DNA from: Rhodoferax sp.
GTDB taxonomy: Bacteria > Pseudomonadota > Gammaproteobacteria > Burkholderiales > Burkholderiaceae_C
Direction: 5' to 3'
DNA: 14,653 nucleotides
NCBI GenBank assembly: GCA_030683195.1
Contig: JAUXQA010000241.1
Span: 1-14,653 of the forward strand
Both the position numbers and the translations under genes were made by a program. Of the stretch, positions 8,031 to 14,653 are shown piece after piece. The notes below the pieces were generated by a model. It saw only the letters and a list, made by a program, of their open reading frames with translations. It did no database searches and had not been told where the DNA came from. Numbering within the stretch: position 1 is the first letter of the stretch; every line of letters starts with the position of its first letter.

Positions 8031-8699
8031 ATGGATGTCAAAACTGGTCTGTTTTACGTTTTTTCTGCTGTGCTGCTCTTTGCCGCATTTCGGGTGATCA
8101 CGGCCCGTAACCCGGTTCATGCAGCCCTGTTCCTGGTGCTTGCTTTTTTTCAGGCTGCCATGGTTTGGATGCTGCTGAAAGCTGAGTTTCTGTCCATCAC
8201 GCTGGTGCTGGTCTATGTGGGTGCAGTGATGGTGCTTTTTCTGTTCGTCGTGATGATGATGGACATCAATGTAGACAGTATTCGGCAAGGCTTTTGGAAG
8301 CACTTCCCCTTGGCAGCGGTGGTAGGCGTGGTCATCGCACTGGAAATGGCCGCTGTGTTGATGGGTGGCTTTCGCGGTAGCGAAGCTCCAAGCGGTTTGG
8401 CCGTTCTCGATGCGTCAGGGGTGGAGATCTCCAATACCCGGGCGCTGGGCATGCTTCTCTATTCCGAGTATGTCTACCCGCTCGAAATAGCGGCAGCGAT
8501 TTTGTTGGTTGCCATGATTGCAGCTATTGCGCTGACTTTGCGTCAGCGCAAGGACAGCAAGTTTGTCAGCCCCTCTGACCAAGTCCGTGCCAAAGCCAAA
8601 GATCGTATGACCGTCATCAAGATGGAGCCGACCCAGGCAGCTAAAGAAATCATCACGCCCACCAGTGAAAACAACGCGACTGCGGAGAAAAAGTCATGA
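8031..8699 (+). CDS. nuoJ: NADH-quinone oxidoreductase subunit J (ND6)
   Basis: This 222-residue membrane subunit has about five transmembrane helices (near 6-22, 29-49, 53-77, 93-112 and 149-170). The ND6 core YVGAVMVLFLFVVMMMD (62-78) corresponds to TM3, whose pi-bulge is implicated in coupling quinone chemistry to the proton pumps. After the last helix there is a hydrophilic tail of about 50 residues (172-222), rich in Lys, Thr, Ala and Glu. It makes the protein longer than E. coli NuoJ (about 184). AGAGAGA at 8014-8020 is a somewhat distant ribosome binding site, 10 nt from the ATG. The stop overlaps the nuoK ATG by 4 bp. Confidence 0.96.
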   Translation: MDVKTGLFYVFSAVLLFAAFRVITARNPVHAALFLVLAFFQAAMVWMLLKAEFLSITLVLVYVGAVMVLFLFVVMMMDINVDSIRQGFWKHFPLAAVVGVVIALEMAAVLMGGFRGSEAPSGLAVLDASGVEISNTRALGMLLYSEYVYPLEIAAAILLVAMIAAIALTLRQRKDSKFVSPSDQVRAKAKDRMTVIKMEPTQAAKEIITPTSENNATAEKKS

Positions 8700-9004
8700 C
8701 ATTGACGCTTGGTCACTTTCTGTCACTGGGCGCCATGCTGTTCGCGCTGTCGGTGATCGGAATTTTTTTGAATCGCAAGAACCTGATTGTCTTGCTCATG
8801 GCCATCGAGTTGATGCTCCTGGCGGTAAATACAAATTTTGTGGCTTTTTCATACTACCTGGGTGACATGCACGGTCAGGTCTTCGTGTTCTTTATTCTGA
8901 CCGTGGCAGCTGCCGAGTCGGCGATTGGTCTGGCGATTTTGGTGCTTTTGTTCCGCAACAAGTCCTCCATCAATGTCGATGAACTCAACACGCTCAAGGG
9001 TTAA
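8696..9004 (+). CDS. nuoK: NADH-quinone oxidoreductase subunit K (ND4L)
   Basis: This 102-residue, three-helix membrane subunit is part of the central hydrophilic axis of the membrane arm. The two membrane-embedded glutamates essential in E. coli (Glu36 and Glu72) appear as E38 in LLMAIELMLLAVN and E74 in VAAAESAIGLAI. Helices run at about 7-26, 29-52 and 62-87, followed by a short tail NVDELNTLKG. The length is standard for the family. The start overlaps the nuoJ stop (ATGA). The final codons supply AAGGG (8996-9000), the probable ribosome binding site for nuoL, which starts only 5 bp after the nuoK stop. Confidence 0.97.
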   Translation: MTLTLGHFLSLGAMLFALSVIGIFLNRKNLIVLLMAIELMLLAVNTNFVAFSYYLGDMHGQVFVFFILTVAAAESAIGLAILVLLFRNKSSINVDELNTLKG

Positions 9005-9009
9005 AGAAA

Positions 9010-11031
9010 ATGAGTCAAACCCTTAACGCTTCAACCCTTTTGGCAGTGCCTATGGCCCCGTTGGTGGGTGCCGTGCTGGCCGGTATTCTCGGCACCAAAT
9101 TTGGCGGCAACTGGATTGGTCGCCGTCTGTCCCACACCATCACGATTTTGGGCGTACTGATCTCGTTCATTCTGTCGGCGATGGTCCTCAAGAATGTCGC
9201 GCTGGATGGTGCTCGTTTCAACGAAACCCTCTACACCTGGATGGTGGTGGGTGGCCTGAAGATGGAGATCGGCTTTTTGGTCGATGGTCTGTCGGCGATG
9301 ATGATGTGTGTGGTGACCTTCGTCTCCTTGATGGTGCAGATCTACACCATTGGGTACATGGAGGAAGATGAGGGCTACAACCGTTTCTTTGCCTACATCT
9401 CGCTGTTCACGTTCTCCATGTTGATGCTTGTCATGAGCAACAACATGCTGCAGCTCTTCTTTGGATGGGAGGCTGTCGGCTTGGTGTCCTACCTGTTGAT
9501 TGGATTCTGGTTCAATAAACCTACCGCCATATTTGCCAATATGAAGGCCTTTTTGGTTAATCGGGTCGGCGATTTTGGTTTCATCCTGGGAATCGGATTG
9601 ATCGTTGCCTATGCTGGCACGCTCAACTACACGGAAGCTTTTATCCGGGCCCCAGAGTTGGCGAAATTGACATTCCCGGGCACCGAATGGATGCTCGTGA
9701 CGGTCATTTGTATTTGTCTGTTTATTGGTGCCATGGGCAAGTCGGCCCAGTTTCCTTTGCATGTCTGGCTGCCGGACTCGATGGAAGGTCCTACCCCCAT
9801 CTCTGCTTTAATTCATGCAGCGACTATGGTGACTGCCGGTATCTTCATGGTGGCGCGCATGTCGCCGCTGTTTGAGCTGAGCGACACAGCACTGAATTTC
9901 ATTCTGGTAATCGGAGCCATTACGGCGCTGTTCATGGGCTTTCTTGGCATCATTCAGAACGACATCAAACGGGTGGTGGCGTACTCGACCCTGTCTCAGT
10001 TGGGATACATGACAGTGGCTCTGGGCGCTTCGGCTTATTCGGTCGCGGTTTTCCATCTGATGACCCATGCCTTTTTCAAGGCACTGCTGTTCCTCGCGGC
10101 TGGCTCGGTCATCATGGGCATGCACCACAACCAGGACATTCGCTGGATGGGTGGTGTTCGCAAGTACATGCCCATCACCTGGATCACGACCTTGTTAGGT
10201 TCGCTGGCCTTGATCGGTACACCTTTGCTTTCTGGCTTTTACTCCAAGGATGAGGTCATCATGGCAGTCAAGGCCAGTGCCTTGCCCGCAGCTGGGTTCG
10301 CCTATTTCGCGGTGTTGGCAGGGGTGTTTGTTACGGCGTTCTATTCATTCCGGATGTATTTTTTGGTGTTTCATGGCAAAGAACGATTTGATCAAAACCC
10401 GGATGCCCATCACGGAAGTCACGGTGACCACGGCCATCACGATGATCACCATGCGCCACATGAATCGCCTTGGGTCATTACTGTTCCCTTGATTTTGCTG
10501 GCGATTCCCTCCGTGGTGATTGGTTTCCTGATGATCCAGCCCATGCTGTTTGGGGATTTCTTCAAAGACGCAATCTTTGTGAATGCAGAGATACACAAGG
10601 CGATGAGTATTCTGAGCGACGAATTTCATGGCCCTGCCCAACTCGCCTTGCATGGTTTGATGACTGCACCGTTCTGGTTGGCGGTGGCAGGTGTTGCATC
10701 TTCTTATTACCTGTACATTGTTAATCCTGCGTTGCCAGCGTCGATCAAGGCCCGTGTTCAACCGCTCTACACACTGCTGGAGAACAAGTATTACCTCGAC
10801 TGGTTCAATGAAAACGTGTTGGCACGCGGCGCCCGTGCCTTAGGAACTGGTTTGTGGAAGGTGGGAGACCAGACCCTGATTGATGGTGTGTTGGTTAACG
10901 GTTCCTGGAAAGCCGTTGGTTGGGTGTCCGGCCTCGTGCGGCGCTTGCAGTCGGGCTACCTTTACCACTATGCCTTGGTGATGATTTTGGGTATTTTTGT
11001 GCTGATGACGTATTTCGTCTGGCTCAAGTAG
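9010..11031 (+). CDS. nuoL: NADH-quinone oxidoreductase subunit L (ND5, antiporter-like)
   Basis: This 673-residue distal proton-pumping subunit is related to Mrp-type Na+/H+ antiporters. The key channel residues are recognisable: E154 in FFGWEAVGLVSYLLIGFW (E. coli Glu144), K244 in AMGKSAQFPLHVWLPDSMEG (Lys229), K357 in THAFFKALLF (Lys342) and K413 in FYSKDEV (Lys399). The C-terminal region has NKYYLDWFNE (about 597), which starts the long lateral helix, and GYLYHYAL leading into the last transmembrane helix. A histidine-rich loop lies between two helices at 467-484, with nine His. AAGGG at 8996-9000 is the likely ribosome binding site. All catalytic residues are present and the length is normal for a proteobacterial NuoL. 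Confidence 0.98.
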   Translation: MSQTLNASTLLAVPMAPLVGAVLAGILGTKFGGNWIGRRLSHTITILGVLISFILSAMVLKNVALDGARFNETLYTWMVVGGLKMEIGFLVDGLSAMMMCVVTFVSLMVQIYTIGYMEEDEGYNRFFAYISLFTFSMLMLVMSNNMLQLFFGWEAVGLVSYLLIGFWFNKPTAIFANMKAFLVNRVGDFGFILGIGLIVAYAGTLNYTEAFIRAPELAKLTFPGTEWMLVTVICICLFIGAMGKSAQFPLHVWLPDSMEGPTPISALIHAATMVTAGIFMVARMSPLFELSDTALNFILVIGAITALFMGFLGIIQNDIKRVVAYSTLSQLGYMTVALGASAYSVAVFHLMTHAFFKALLFLAAGSVIMGMHHNQDIRWMGGVRKYMPITWITTLLGSLALIGTPLLSGFYSKDEVIMAVKASALPAAGFAYFAVLAGVFVTAFYSFRMYFLVFHGKERFDQNPDAHHGSHGDHGHHDDHHAPHESPWVITVPLILLAIPSVVIGFLMIQPMLFGDFFKDAIFVNAEIHKAMSILSDEFHGPAQLALHGLMTAPFWLAVAGVASSYYLYIVNPALPASIKARVQPLYTLLENKYYLDWFNENVLARGARALGTGLWKVGDQTLIDGVLVNGSWKAVGWVSGLVRRLQSGYLYHYALVMILGIFVLMTYFVWLK

Positions 11032-11034
11032 GAG
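11030..11034 (+). promoter_or_regulatory. Ribosome binding site for nuoM
   Basis: AGGAG shares its first two bases with the nuoL stop codon (TAG, 11029-11031). It lies 10 nt before the nuoM ATG, separated from it by an A-rich spacer. Confidence 0.65.
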
Positions 11035-11044
11035 AATAAAAAAA

Positions 11045-12520
11045 ATGGGTTTGTTGAGCCTGGCTATCTGGACGCCGATAATTTTCGGCGTTGTTCTGCT
11101 AGCACTCGGTCGGGATGATCAAGCACACACTGTGCGCTGGATTTCCCTGGTCGGTGCGATCACCAGTTTTTTGGTGACCTTGCCTTTGTATGACGGCTTC
11201 AAACTGGGAACTGCGGCCATGCAGTTTGTCGAGAAGGCGCCGTGGATCGAACGCTTTAATGTCAATTACCACCTTGGCGTGGATGGCATCTCATTCTGGT
11301 TTGTTTTGTTGACTGCGTTCATCAATGTGGTGGTGGTGATTGCCGGATGGGAAGTGATCACCCGTCGTGTGAATCAGTACATGGGTGCTTTCCTTATTTT
11401 GAGCGGCCTCATGATAGGGGTGTTCTGTGCCTTGGATGGCATGCTGTTCTATGTGTTCTTTGAGGCCACCTTGATCCCGATGTACTTGATCATTGGTATT
11501 TGGGGCGGTCCAAACAAGATTTATGCCGCCTTCAAGTTCTTTCTGTACACCTTGCTGGGTTCATTGTTGATGCTAATTGCATTGATCTTTCTGTACACCA
11601 AGTCAGGCGGGAGCTTTGATCTCGCGGTATGGCACAAATTGCCATTGGCTGGAACCACGCAGACACTGCTGTTTTTTGCGTTCCTGGCCGCTTTCGCTGT
11701 GAAGGTGCCTATGTGGCCCGTTCATACGTGGTTGCCCGACGTTCACGTAGAAGCCCCTACAGGTGGCTCCGCTGTGTTGGCGGCCATCATGCTGAAGCTT
11801 GGTGCCTACGGTTTTCTGCGTTTCTCCATGCCGATTGCGCCCGACGCCGCCCGGGAGTGGGCCTGGTTGATGATCGCCCTGTCGTTGATCGCCGTGATCT
11901 ACGTTGGTATGGTGGCGCTCGTTCAAAAAGACATGAAGAAATTGGTGGCCTATTCGTCGGTCGCTCATATGGGGTTCGTCACGCTGGGGTTCTTTATTTT
12001 CAATGACCTGGGTGTCTCCGGCGGAATTGTCCAAATGATTGCGCACGGTTTTGTATCGGCTGCGATGTTCTTGTCGATCGGTGTGTTGTACGACCGCATG
12101 CATTCGCGGGAAATTGCGAGTTATGGCGGCGTGGTCAACACGATGCCCCGATTCACGGCGTTTGCTTTGTTGTTCGCCATGGCCAATTGTGGTTTGCCGG
12201 GAACTGCCGGGTTTGTAGGCGAATGGATGGTGATTTTGGGAGCGGTCAAGTACAACTTCTGGATCGGCTTCGCTGCTGCGAGTGCTTTGATCTTCGGTGC
12301 CGCCTACACATTGTGGATGTTCAAGCGCGTATATCTCGGGCCAGTTGCAAACGACCACGTCAAGTCATTGGTCGACATCAACAGCCGGGAGTTCTTCATG
12401 TTGTCCCTGCTGGCGATTGCTGTGCTTTTTATGGGTATTTATCCAAAGCCGTTCACTGATGTCATGGATACGTCGGTCGCTGAGTTGCTCAAACACGTCG
12501 CTTTATCCAAACTGAATTGA
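11045..12520 (+). CDS. nuoM: NADH-quinone oxidoreductase subunit M (ND4, antiporter-like)
   Basis: This 491-residue proton-pumping subunit is the middle antiporter-like unit of the membrane arm. Expected residues are E140 in FYVFFEATLIPMYL (E. coli Glu144), K220 in AFAVKVPMWPVHTWLPD (Lys234), K251 in AIMLKLGAYGFLR (Lys265) and E393 in GFVGEWMVILGA (Glu407). The motif VPMWPVHTWLPDVHVEAPTG (221-240) is diagnostic of the ND4 family. About fourteen hydrophobic segments are present. The start lies 13 bp after nuoL with AGGAG 10 nt upstream. The 38-bp gap to nuoN is the longest intergenic space in the nuo cluster. Confidence 0.98.
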   Translation: MGLLSLAIWTPIIFGVVLLALGRDDQAHTVRWISLVGAITSFLVTLPLYDGFKLGTAAMQFVEKAPWIERFNVNYHLGVDGISFWFVLLTAFINVVVVIAGWEVITRRVNQYMGAFLILSGLMIGVFCALDGMLFYVFFEATLIPMYLIIGIWGGPNKIYAAFKFFLYTLLGSLLMLIALIFLYTKSGGSFDLAVWHKLPLAGTTQTLLFFAFLAAFAVKVPMWPVHTWLPDVHVEAPTGGSAVLAAIMLKLGAYGFLRFSMPIAPDAAREWAWLMIALSLIAVIYVGMVALVQKDMKKLVAYSSVAHMGFVTLGFFIFNDLGVSGGIVQMIAHGFVSAAMFLSIGVLYDRMHSREIASYGGVVNTMPRFTAFALLFAMANCGLPGTAGFVGEWMVILGAVKYNFWIGFAAASALIFGAAYTLWMFKRVYLGPVANDHVKSLVDINSREFFMLSLLAIAVLFMGIYPKPFTDVMDTSVAELLKHVALSKLN

Positions 12521-12546
12521 TCAGTCTGAATTGGCCTCATTGAATT
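12513..12546 (+). repeat. Three TGAATT motifs at exact 14-bp period, nuoM/nuoN junction
   Basis: TGAATT occurs at 12513, 12527 and 12541, each 14 bp apart, spanning the nuoM stop and most of the gap before nuoN. The 8 bp between copies are not conserved, so this is a spaced motif rather than a true tandem duplication. A short potential hairpin, ACTGA/TCAGT with a 5-nt loop, lies at 12511-12525. Function is unknown and chance cannot be excluded. Confidence 0.4.
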
Positions 12547-12558
12547 AAGAGATAGAAA

Positions 12559-14046
12559 ATGATCGACAAACTCAGTTGGATTTCGGTTTATCCTGAAATC
12601 ATCCTGCTCGTCATGGGCTGCGTCATTGCCTTGGCAGATTTGGGTGTGAAGAGCCCGCGCCGTACTGGCACTTATGTGCTGACCCTCGTTACTTTGGCTG
12701 TTGTGGCGGCCTTGCAAGCGATGTACGCCAGTGGAGGCTCGACCATTTATGGCTTTGGCAACATGGTGGTTAGTGACCAGATGGGCAATTGGCTGAAGTG
12801 CTTCGCCACCCTGGCTGTCATGGTCACCTTGGTCTATGGCCGCCCTTACGCTGCCGATCGCGACATGTTGCGAGGCGGGGAAATCTTTTCCTTGAGCGTC
12901 TTCGCCTTGCTGGGTATGTTTGTCATGATTTCCGGCAACAATTTCCTGGTGATCTATATGGGGTTGGAGTTGCTGACTCTGTCGAGCTATGCGCTGGTCG
13001 CTCTGCGTCGGGACAATGCCACCGCTACTGAGGCGGCGATGAAGTATTTTGTGCTGGGTGCCATGGCGTCCGGATTCCTGCTTTACGGTTTGTCCATGAT
13101 GTACGGCGCCACAGGATCATTGGATGTGAATGAGGTGTTCAAGGCCATCAACTCCGGGCAAGTCAAGCACCAAGTGCTTGTGTTTGGTCTCGTGTTCGTG
13201 GTGGCAGGCCTGGCTTTCAAACTCGGTGTGGTCCCGTTTCACATGTGGATTCCCGACGTCTATCAGGGTGCTCCAACTGCAGTGACCTTGTTGATTGGTG
13301 GAGCACCCAAACTCGCAGCATTCGCTATCTTTATTCGTCTGTTGGTGGAGGGCATGTTGCCATTGGCATTTGACTGGCAGCAGATGTTGATGGTGCTGTC
13401 CATTGGATCCTTGTTGATTGGTAACCTCGCCGCTATCGCGCAGACCAATCTCAAACGCATGCTGGCGTTCTCAACAATTTCCCAGATGGGTTTTGTGCTG
13501 CTCGGACTCATGTCCGGGGTGGTCAACGGCAACATCAATTCAGCAGTGAACGCGTACAGCTCTTCGATGTTCTACGTCATTACTTACGTCTTGACGACTC
13601 TGGCCAGTTTTGGTGTGATCCTGTTGCTTGCCCGCGATGGTTTTGAGAGCGAAGAAATCTCGGACTTCGCCGGGCTGAATCAACGCAGTCCGCTCTACGC
13701 CGGAGTGATGGCCATTTGCATGTTCTCACTGGCAGGCATACCACCGATGGTGGGTTTCTATGCCAAGCTGTCGGTGTTGCAGGCCTTGATTGCTTCAGGG
13801 CAGACGATTCACATCGGATTAGCAGTATTTGCCGTCTTCATGTCCTTGGTTGGTGCTTTTTACTATCTGCGTGTGGTGAAGGTCATGTATTTTGATGAAC
13901 CCATCACGGCCAGCACGGTGTCTGCCCCTCTGGATGTCCGCACGGTATTGGCAATCAATGGTGGGCTGGTTTTGGGCTTCGGTTTGTTGCCCGGTGGCTT
14001 GATGGCTTTGTGTGCCAACGCGATCGTGCAGATGTTAGGCACCTGA
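12559..14046 (+). CDS. nuoN: NADH-quinone oxidoreductase subunit N (ND2, antiporter-like)
   Basis: This 495-residue proton-pumping subunit sits next to NuoK and NuoJ in the membrane arm. Recognisable channel residues are E137 in IYMGLELLTLSSYAL (E. coli Glu133), K221 in AFKLGVVPFHMWIPDVYQGAP (Lys217), K251 in GGAPKLAAFAIFIR (Lys247) and K403 in FYAKLSVLQA (Lys395). The N-terminus WISVYPEIILLVMG is typical, and about fourteen hydrophobic segments are visible. An AAGAGA purine run (12546-12551) lies 7 nt before the ATG. It is the last conserved complex I gene. No hairpin-plus-T-run terminator follows, and the DUF2818 gene begins 26 bp later. Confidence 0.98.
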   Translation: MIDKLSWISVYPEIILLVMGCVIALADLGVKSPRRTGTYVLTLVTLAVVAALQAMYASGGSTIYGFGNMVVSDQMGNWLKCFATLAVMVTLVYGRPYAADRDMLRGGEIFSLSVFALLGMFVMISGNNFLVIYMGLELLTLSSYALVALRRDNATATEAAMKYFVLGAMASGFLLYGLSMMYGATGSLDVNEVFKAINSGQVKHQVLVFGLVFVVAGLAFKLGVVPFHMWIPDVYQGAPTAVTLLIGGAPKLAAFAIFIRLLVEGMLPLAFDWQQMLMVLSIGSLLIGNLAAIAQTNLKRMLAFSTISQMGFVLLGLMSGVVNGNINSAVNAYSSSMFYVITYVLTTLASFGVILLLARDGFESEEISDFAGLNQRSPLYAGVMAICMFSLAGIPPMVGFYAKLSVLQALIASGQTIHIGLAVFAVFMSLVGAFYYLRVVKVMYFDEPITASTVSAPLDVRTVLAINGGLVLGFGLLPGGLMALCANAIVQMLGT

Positions 14047-14072
14047 TTCGCTAGTTTCTTGGTTCTGCGTCT

Positions 14073-14375
14073 GTGTCCCAAACCGTCTCTGTCTGGCTGG
14101 TGGTGCTGCTTGCTTTCTTTGGAGCCAACTTTCCCTTTGCAAGTACCCGCTTGCTGGGCGTCTTTAAGCCTTCCCAGCCCAAGACGCTGGGTACTCGGCT
14201 GATCGAATTGGTTTTTCTCTATGGGTTGGTAGGCGGGCTTGGTTTGCTGCTCGAAAATCAGGTTGGTCAAATTGCGCCTCAGGGTTGGGAGTTTTATGCC
14301 ATTACAGCGACGCTGTTCCTGACATTTGCTTTCCCTGGATTTGTTTACCGTTACCTGTTCAAGCACCGGGATTAG
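14073..14375 (+). CDS. Small DUF2818-type membrane protein downstream of nuoN
   Basis: This 100-residue protein has three predicted membrane helices (about 5-24, 41-61 and 73-92). I recognise it as DUF2818 from the motifs ANFPF (18-22), QGWEFYAIT (70-78) and FPGFVYRYL (87-95); this is recall, not a search. The family is known mainly from betaproteobacteria and often lies directly after nuoN, but has no established function. The start is a GTG at 14073: it is the only plausible start after an in-frame stop at 14052-14054. No good Shine-Dalgarno sequence precedes it, suggesting low translation or coupling to nuoN, whose stop is 26 bp upstream. Two Glu (E45, E61) lie in or at the end of helix 2. 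A role in complex I assembly or stability is an inference from position only. NuoA is also a small three-helix protein, but its motifs are not visible here. Confidence 0.85.
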   Translation: MSQTVSVWLVVLLAFFGANFPFASTRLLGVFKPSQPKTLGTRLIELVFLYGLVGGLGLLLENQVGQIAPQGWEFYAITATLFLTFAFPGFVYRYLFKHRD

Positions 14376-14389
14376 AAAGTTTGGCCACC

Positions 14390-14653
14390 ATGCAGGACAC
14401 GCACTTGATTGAAAAGACTCTGAGCAGTGAAGAGTTGTTCAAAGGGCGGTTTTTGCACGCGGTTCGAGACACGGTAGCCCTGCCTGACGGCGCTGTCAGC
14501 ACCCGTGAGTACATACGGCATCCGGGTGCTGTGATGATCATTCCCCTTCTGATTGATGCGGCAACAGGCGAAGTCAGGCTGGTGCTGGAGCGCCAGTACC
14601 GGCATCCTGTTGGCCAGGTCATGATCGAATTCCCTGCAGGCAAGCTTGATCCG
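14390..14653 (+). CDS. NUDIX hydrolase, ADP-ribose pyrophosphatase-like (partial, 3' end beyond window)
   Basis: Only the first 88 codons are present and the frame runs open off the end. The visible part resembles the N-terminal beta-rich domain of NudF-type ADP-ribose pyrophosphatases: a strand with STREYIRHPGAVMIIPL (37-53), then RLVLERQYRHPVGQVMIEFP (63-82), and PAGKLDP at 82-88. G84 would be the first glycine of the Nudix box (GX5EX7REUXEEXGU), so the catalytic glutamates lie just outside. Such enzymes cleave ADP-ribose to AMP and ribose 5-phosphate in the cytoplasm. The ATG at 14390 is 14 bp after the DUF2818 stop. No strong ribosome binding site is seen, and an in-frame TTG at 14381 is an alternative start. 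Substrate cannot be fixed from this fragment. Confidence 0.85.
   Translation, partial: MQDTHLIEKTLSSEELFKGRFLHAVRDTVALPDGAVSTREYIRHPGAVMIIPLLIDAATGEVRLVLERQYRHPVGQVMIEFPAGKLDP

Noticed and set aside
11603..12358. A 251-codon minus-strand frame within nuoM, and a similar 243-codon one within nuoL (9031-9762).
   Set aside because: Both are antisense to membrane-protein genes and read as His/Gln/Arg-rich low-quality protein. They have no domain, no intergenic promoter space and no plausible ribosome binding site context that I can see.
14047..14072. A transcription terminator after nuoN.
   Set aside because: The 26-bp gap shows no GC-rich inverted repeat followed by a T-run, so readthrough into the DUF2818 gene is more likely.
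1..14653. An undescribed defence, mobile or biosynthetic system hidden in the window.
   Set aside because: Nearly every base is accounted for by conserved complex I genes at tight spacing. There are no insertion sequences, phage genes, CRISPR repeats, tRNAs or foreign cassettes. Only the DUF2818 protein lacks an assigned function.

Overview
The window is a nearly complete operon for respiratory complex I, the proton-pumping NADH:ubiquinone oxidoreductase (NDH-1). All genes lie on the + strand in the canonical order nuoB-C-D-E-F-G-H-I-J-K-L-M-N. They are followed by a small membrane-protein gene of the DUF2818 type and by the start of a NUDIX (ADP-ribose pyrophosphatase-like) gene cut by the window edge. 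The first base is the A of the nuoB ATG, so nuoA and the operon promoter presumably lie just upstream and out of view.

Organism: separate nuoC and nuoD genes (fused in enterics), a NuoG without the N7 cluster cysteines, and a DUF2818 plus NUDIX tail after nuoN point to a betaproteobacterium of the order Burkholderiales. The NuoB text, especially the stretch around residues 48-66, looks most like Comamonadaceae (Acidovorax/Rhodoferax type). This assignment comes from remembered family sequences, not from a search.

Layout: bases 1-2367 encode the quinone/N2 connecting module (NuoB, C, D). Bases 2364-6391 encode the NADH dehydrogenase module (NuoE, F, G). Bases 6388-9004 encode NuoH, the N6a/N6b ferredoxin-like NuoI, and the small membrane subunits NuoJ and NuoK. 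Bases 9010-14046 encode the three antiporter-like proton-pumping subunits NuoL, M and N. Bases 14073-14375 encode the three-helix DUF2818 protein, and 14390-14653 the N-terminal 88 residues of the NUDIX protein. Genes are separated by 38 bp or less or overlap by 4 bp (nuoD/E, E/F, G/H, J/K), so the set is probably one translationally coupled transcription unit. There is no gene-free stretch over 300 bases and I see no internal terminator, tRNA, mobile element or CRISPR.

Electrons from NADH enter at FMN in NuoF, pass through Fe-S clusters in NuoE, F, G, I and B, and reduce quinone at the NuoB/NuoD/NuoH interface. This drives proton translocation through NuoH, J, K, L, M and N. All expected cofactor ligands and key channel Glu/Lys residues can be read in the translations, so the complex looks intact. 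This is mostly a textbook locus. The least explained parts are the DUF2818 gene, the histidine-rich loop in NuoL, and a few translation-initiation details.
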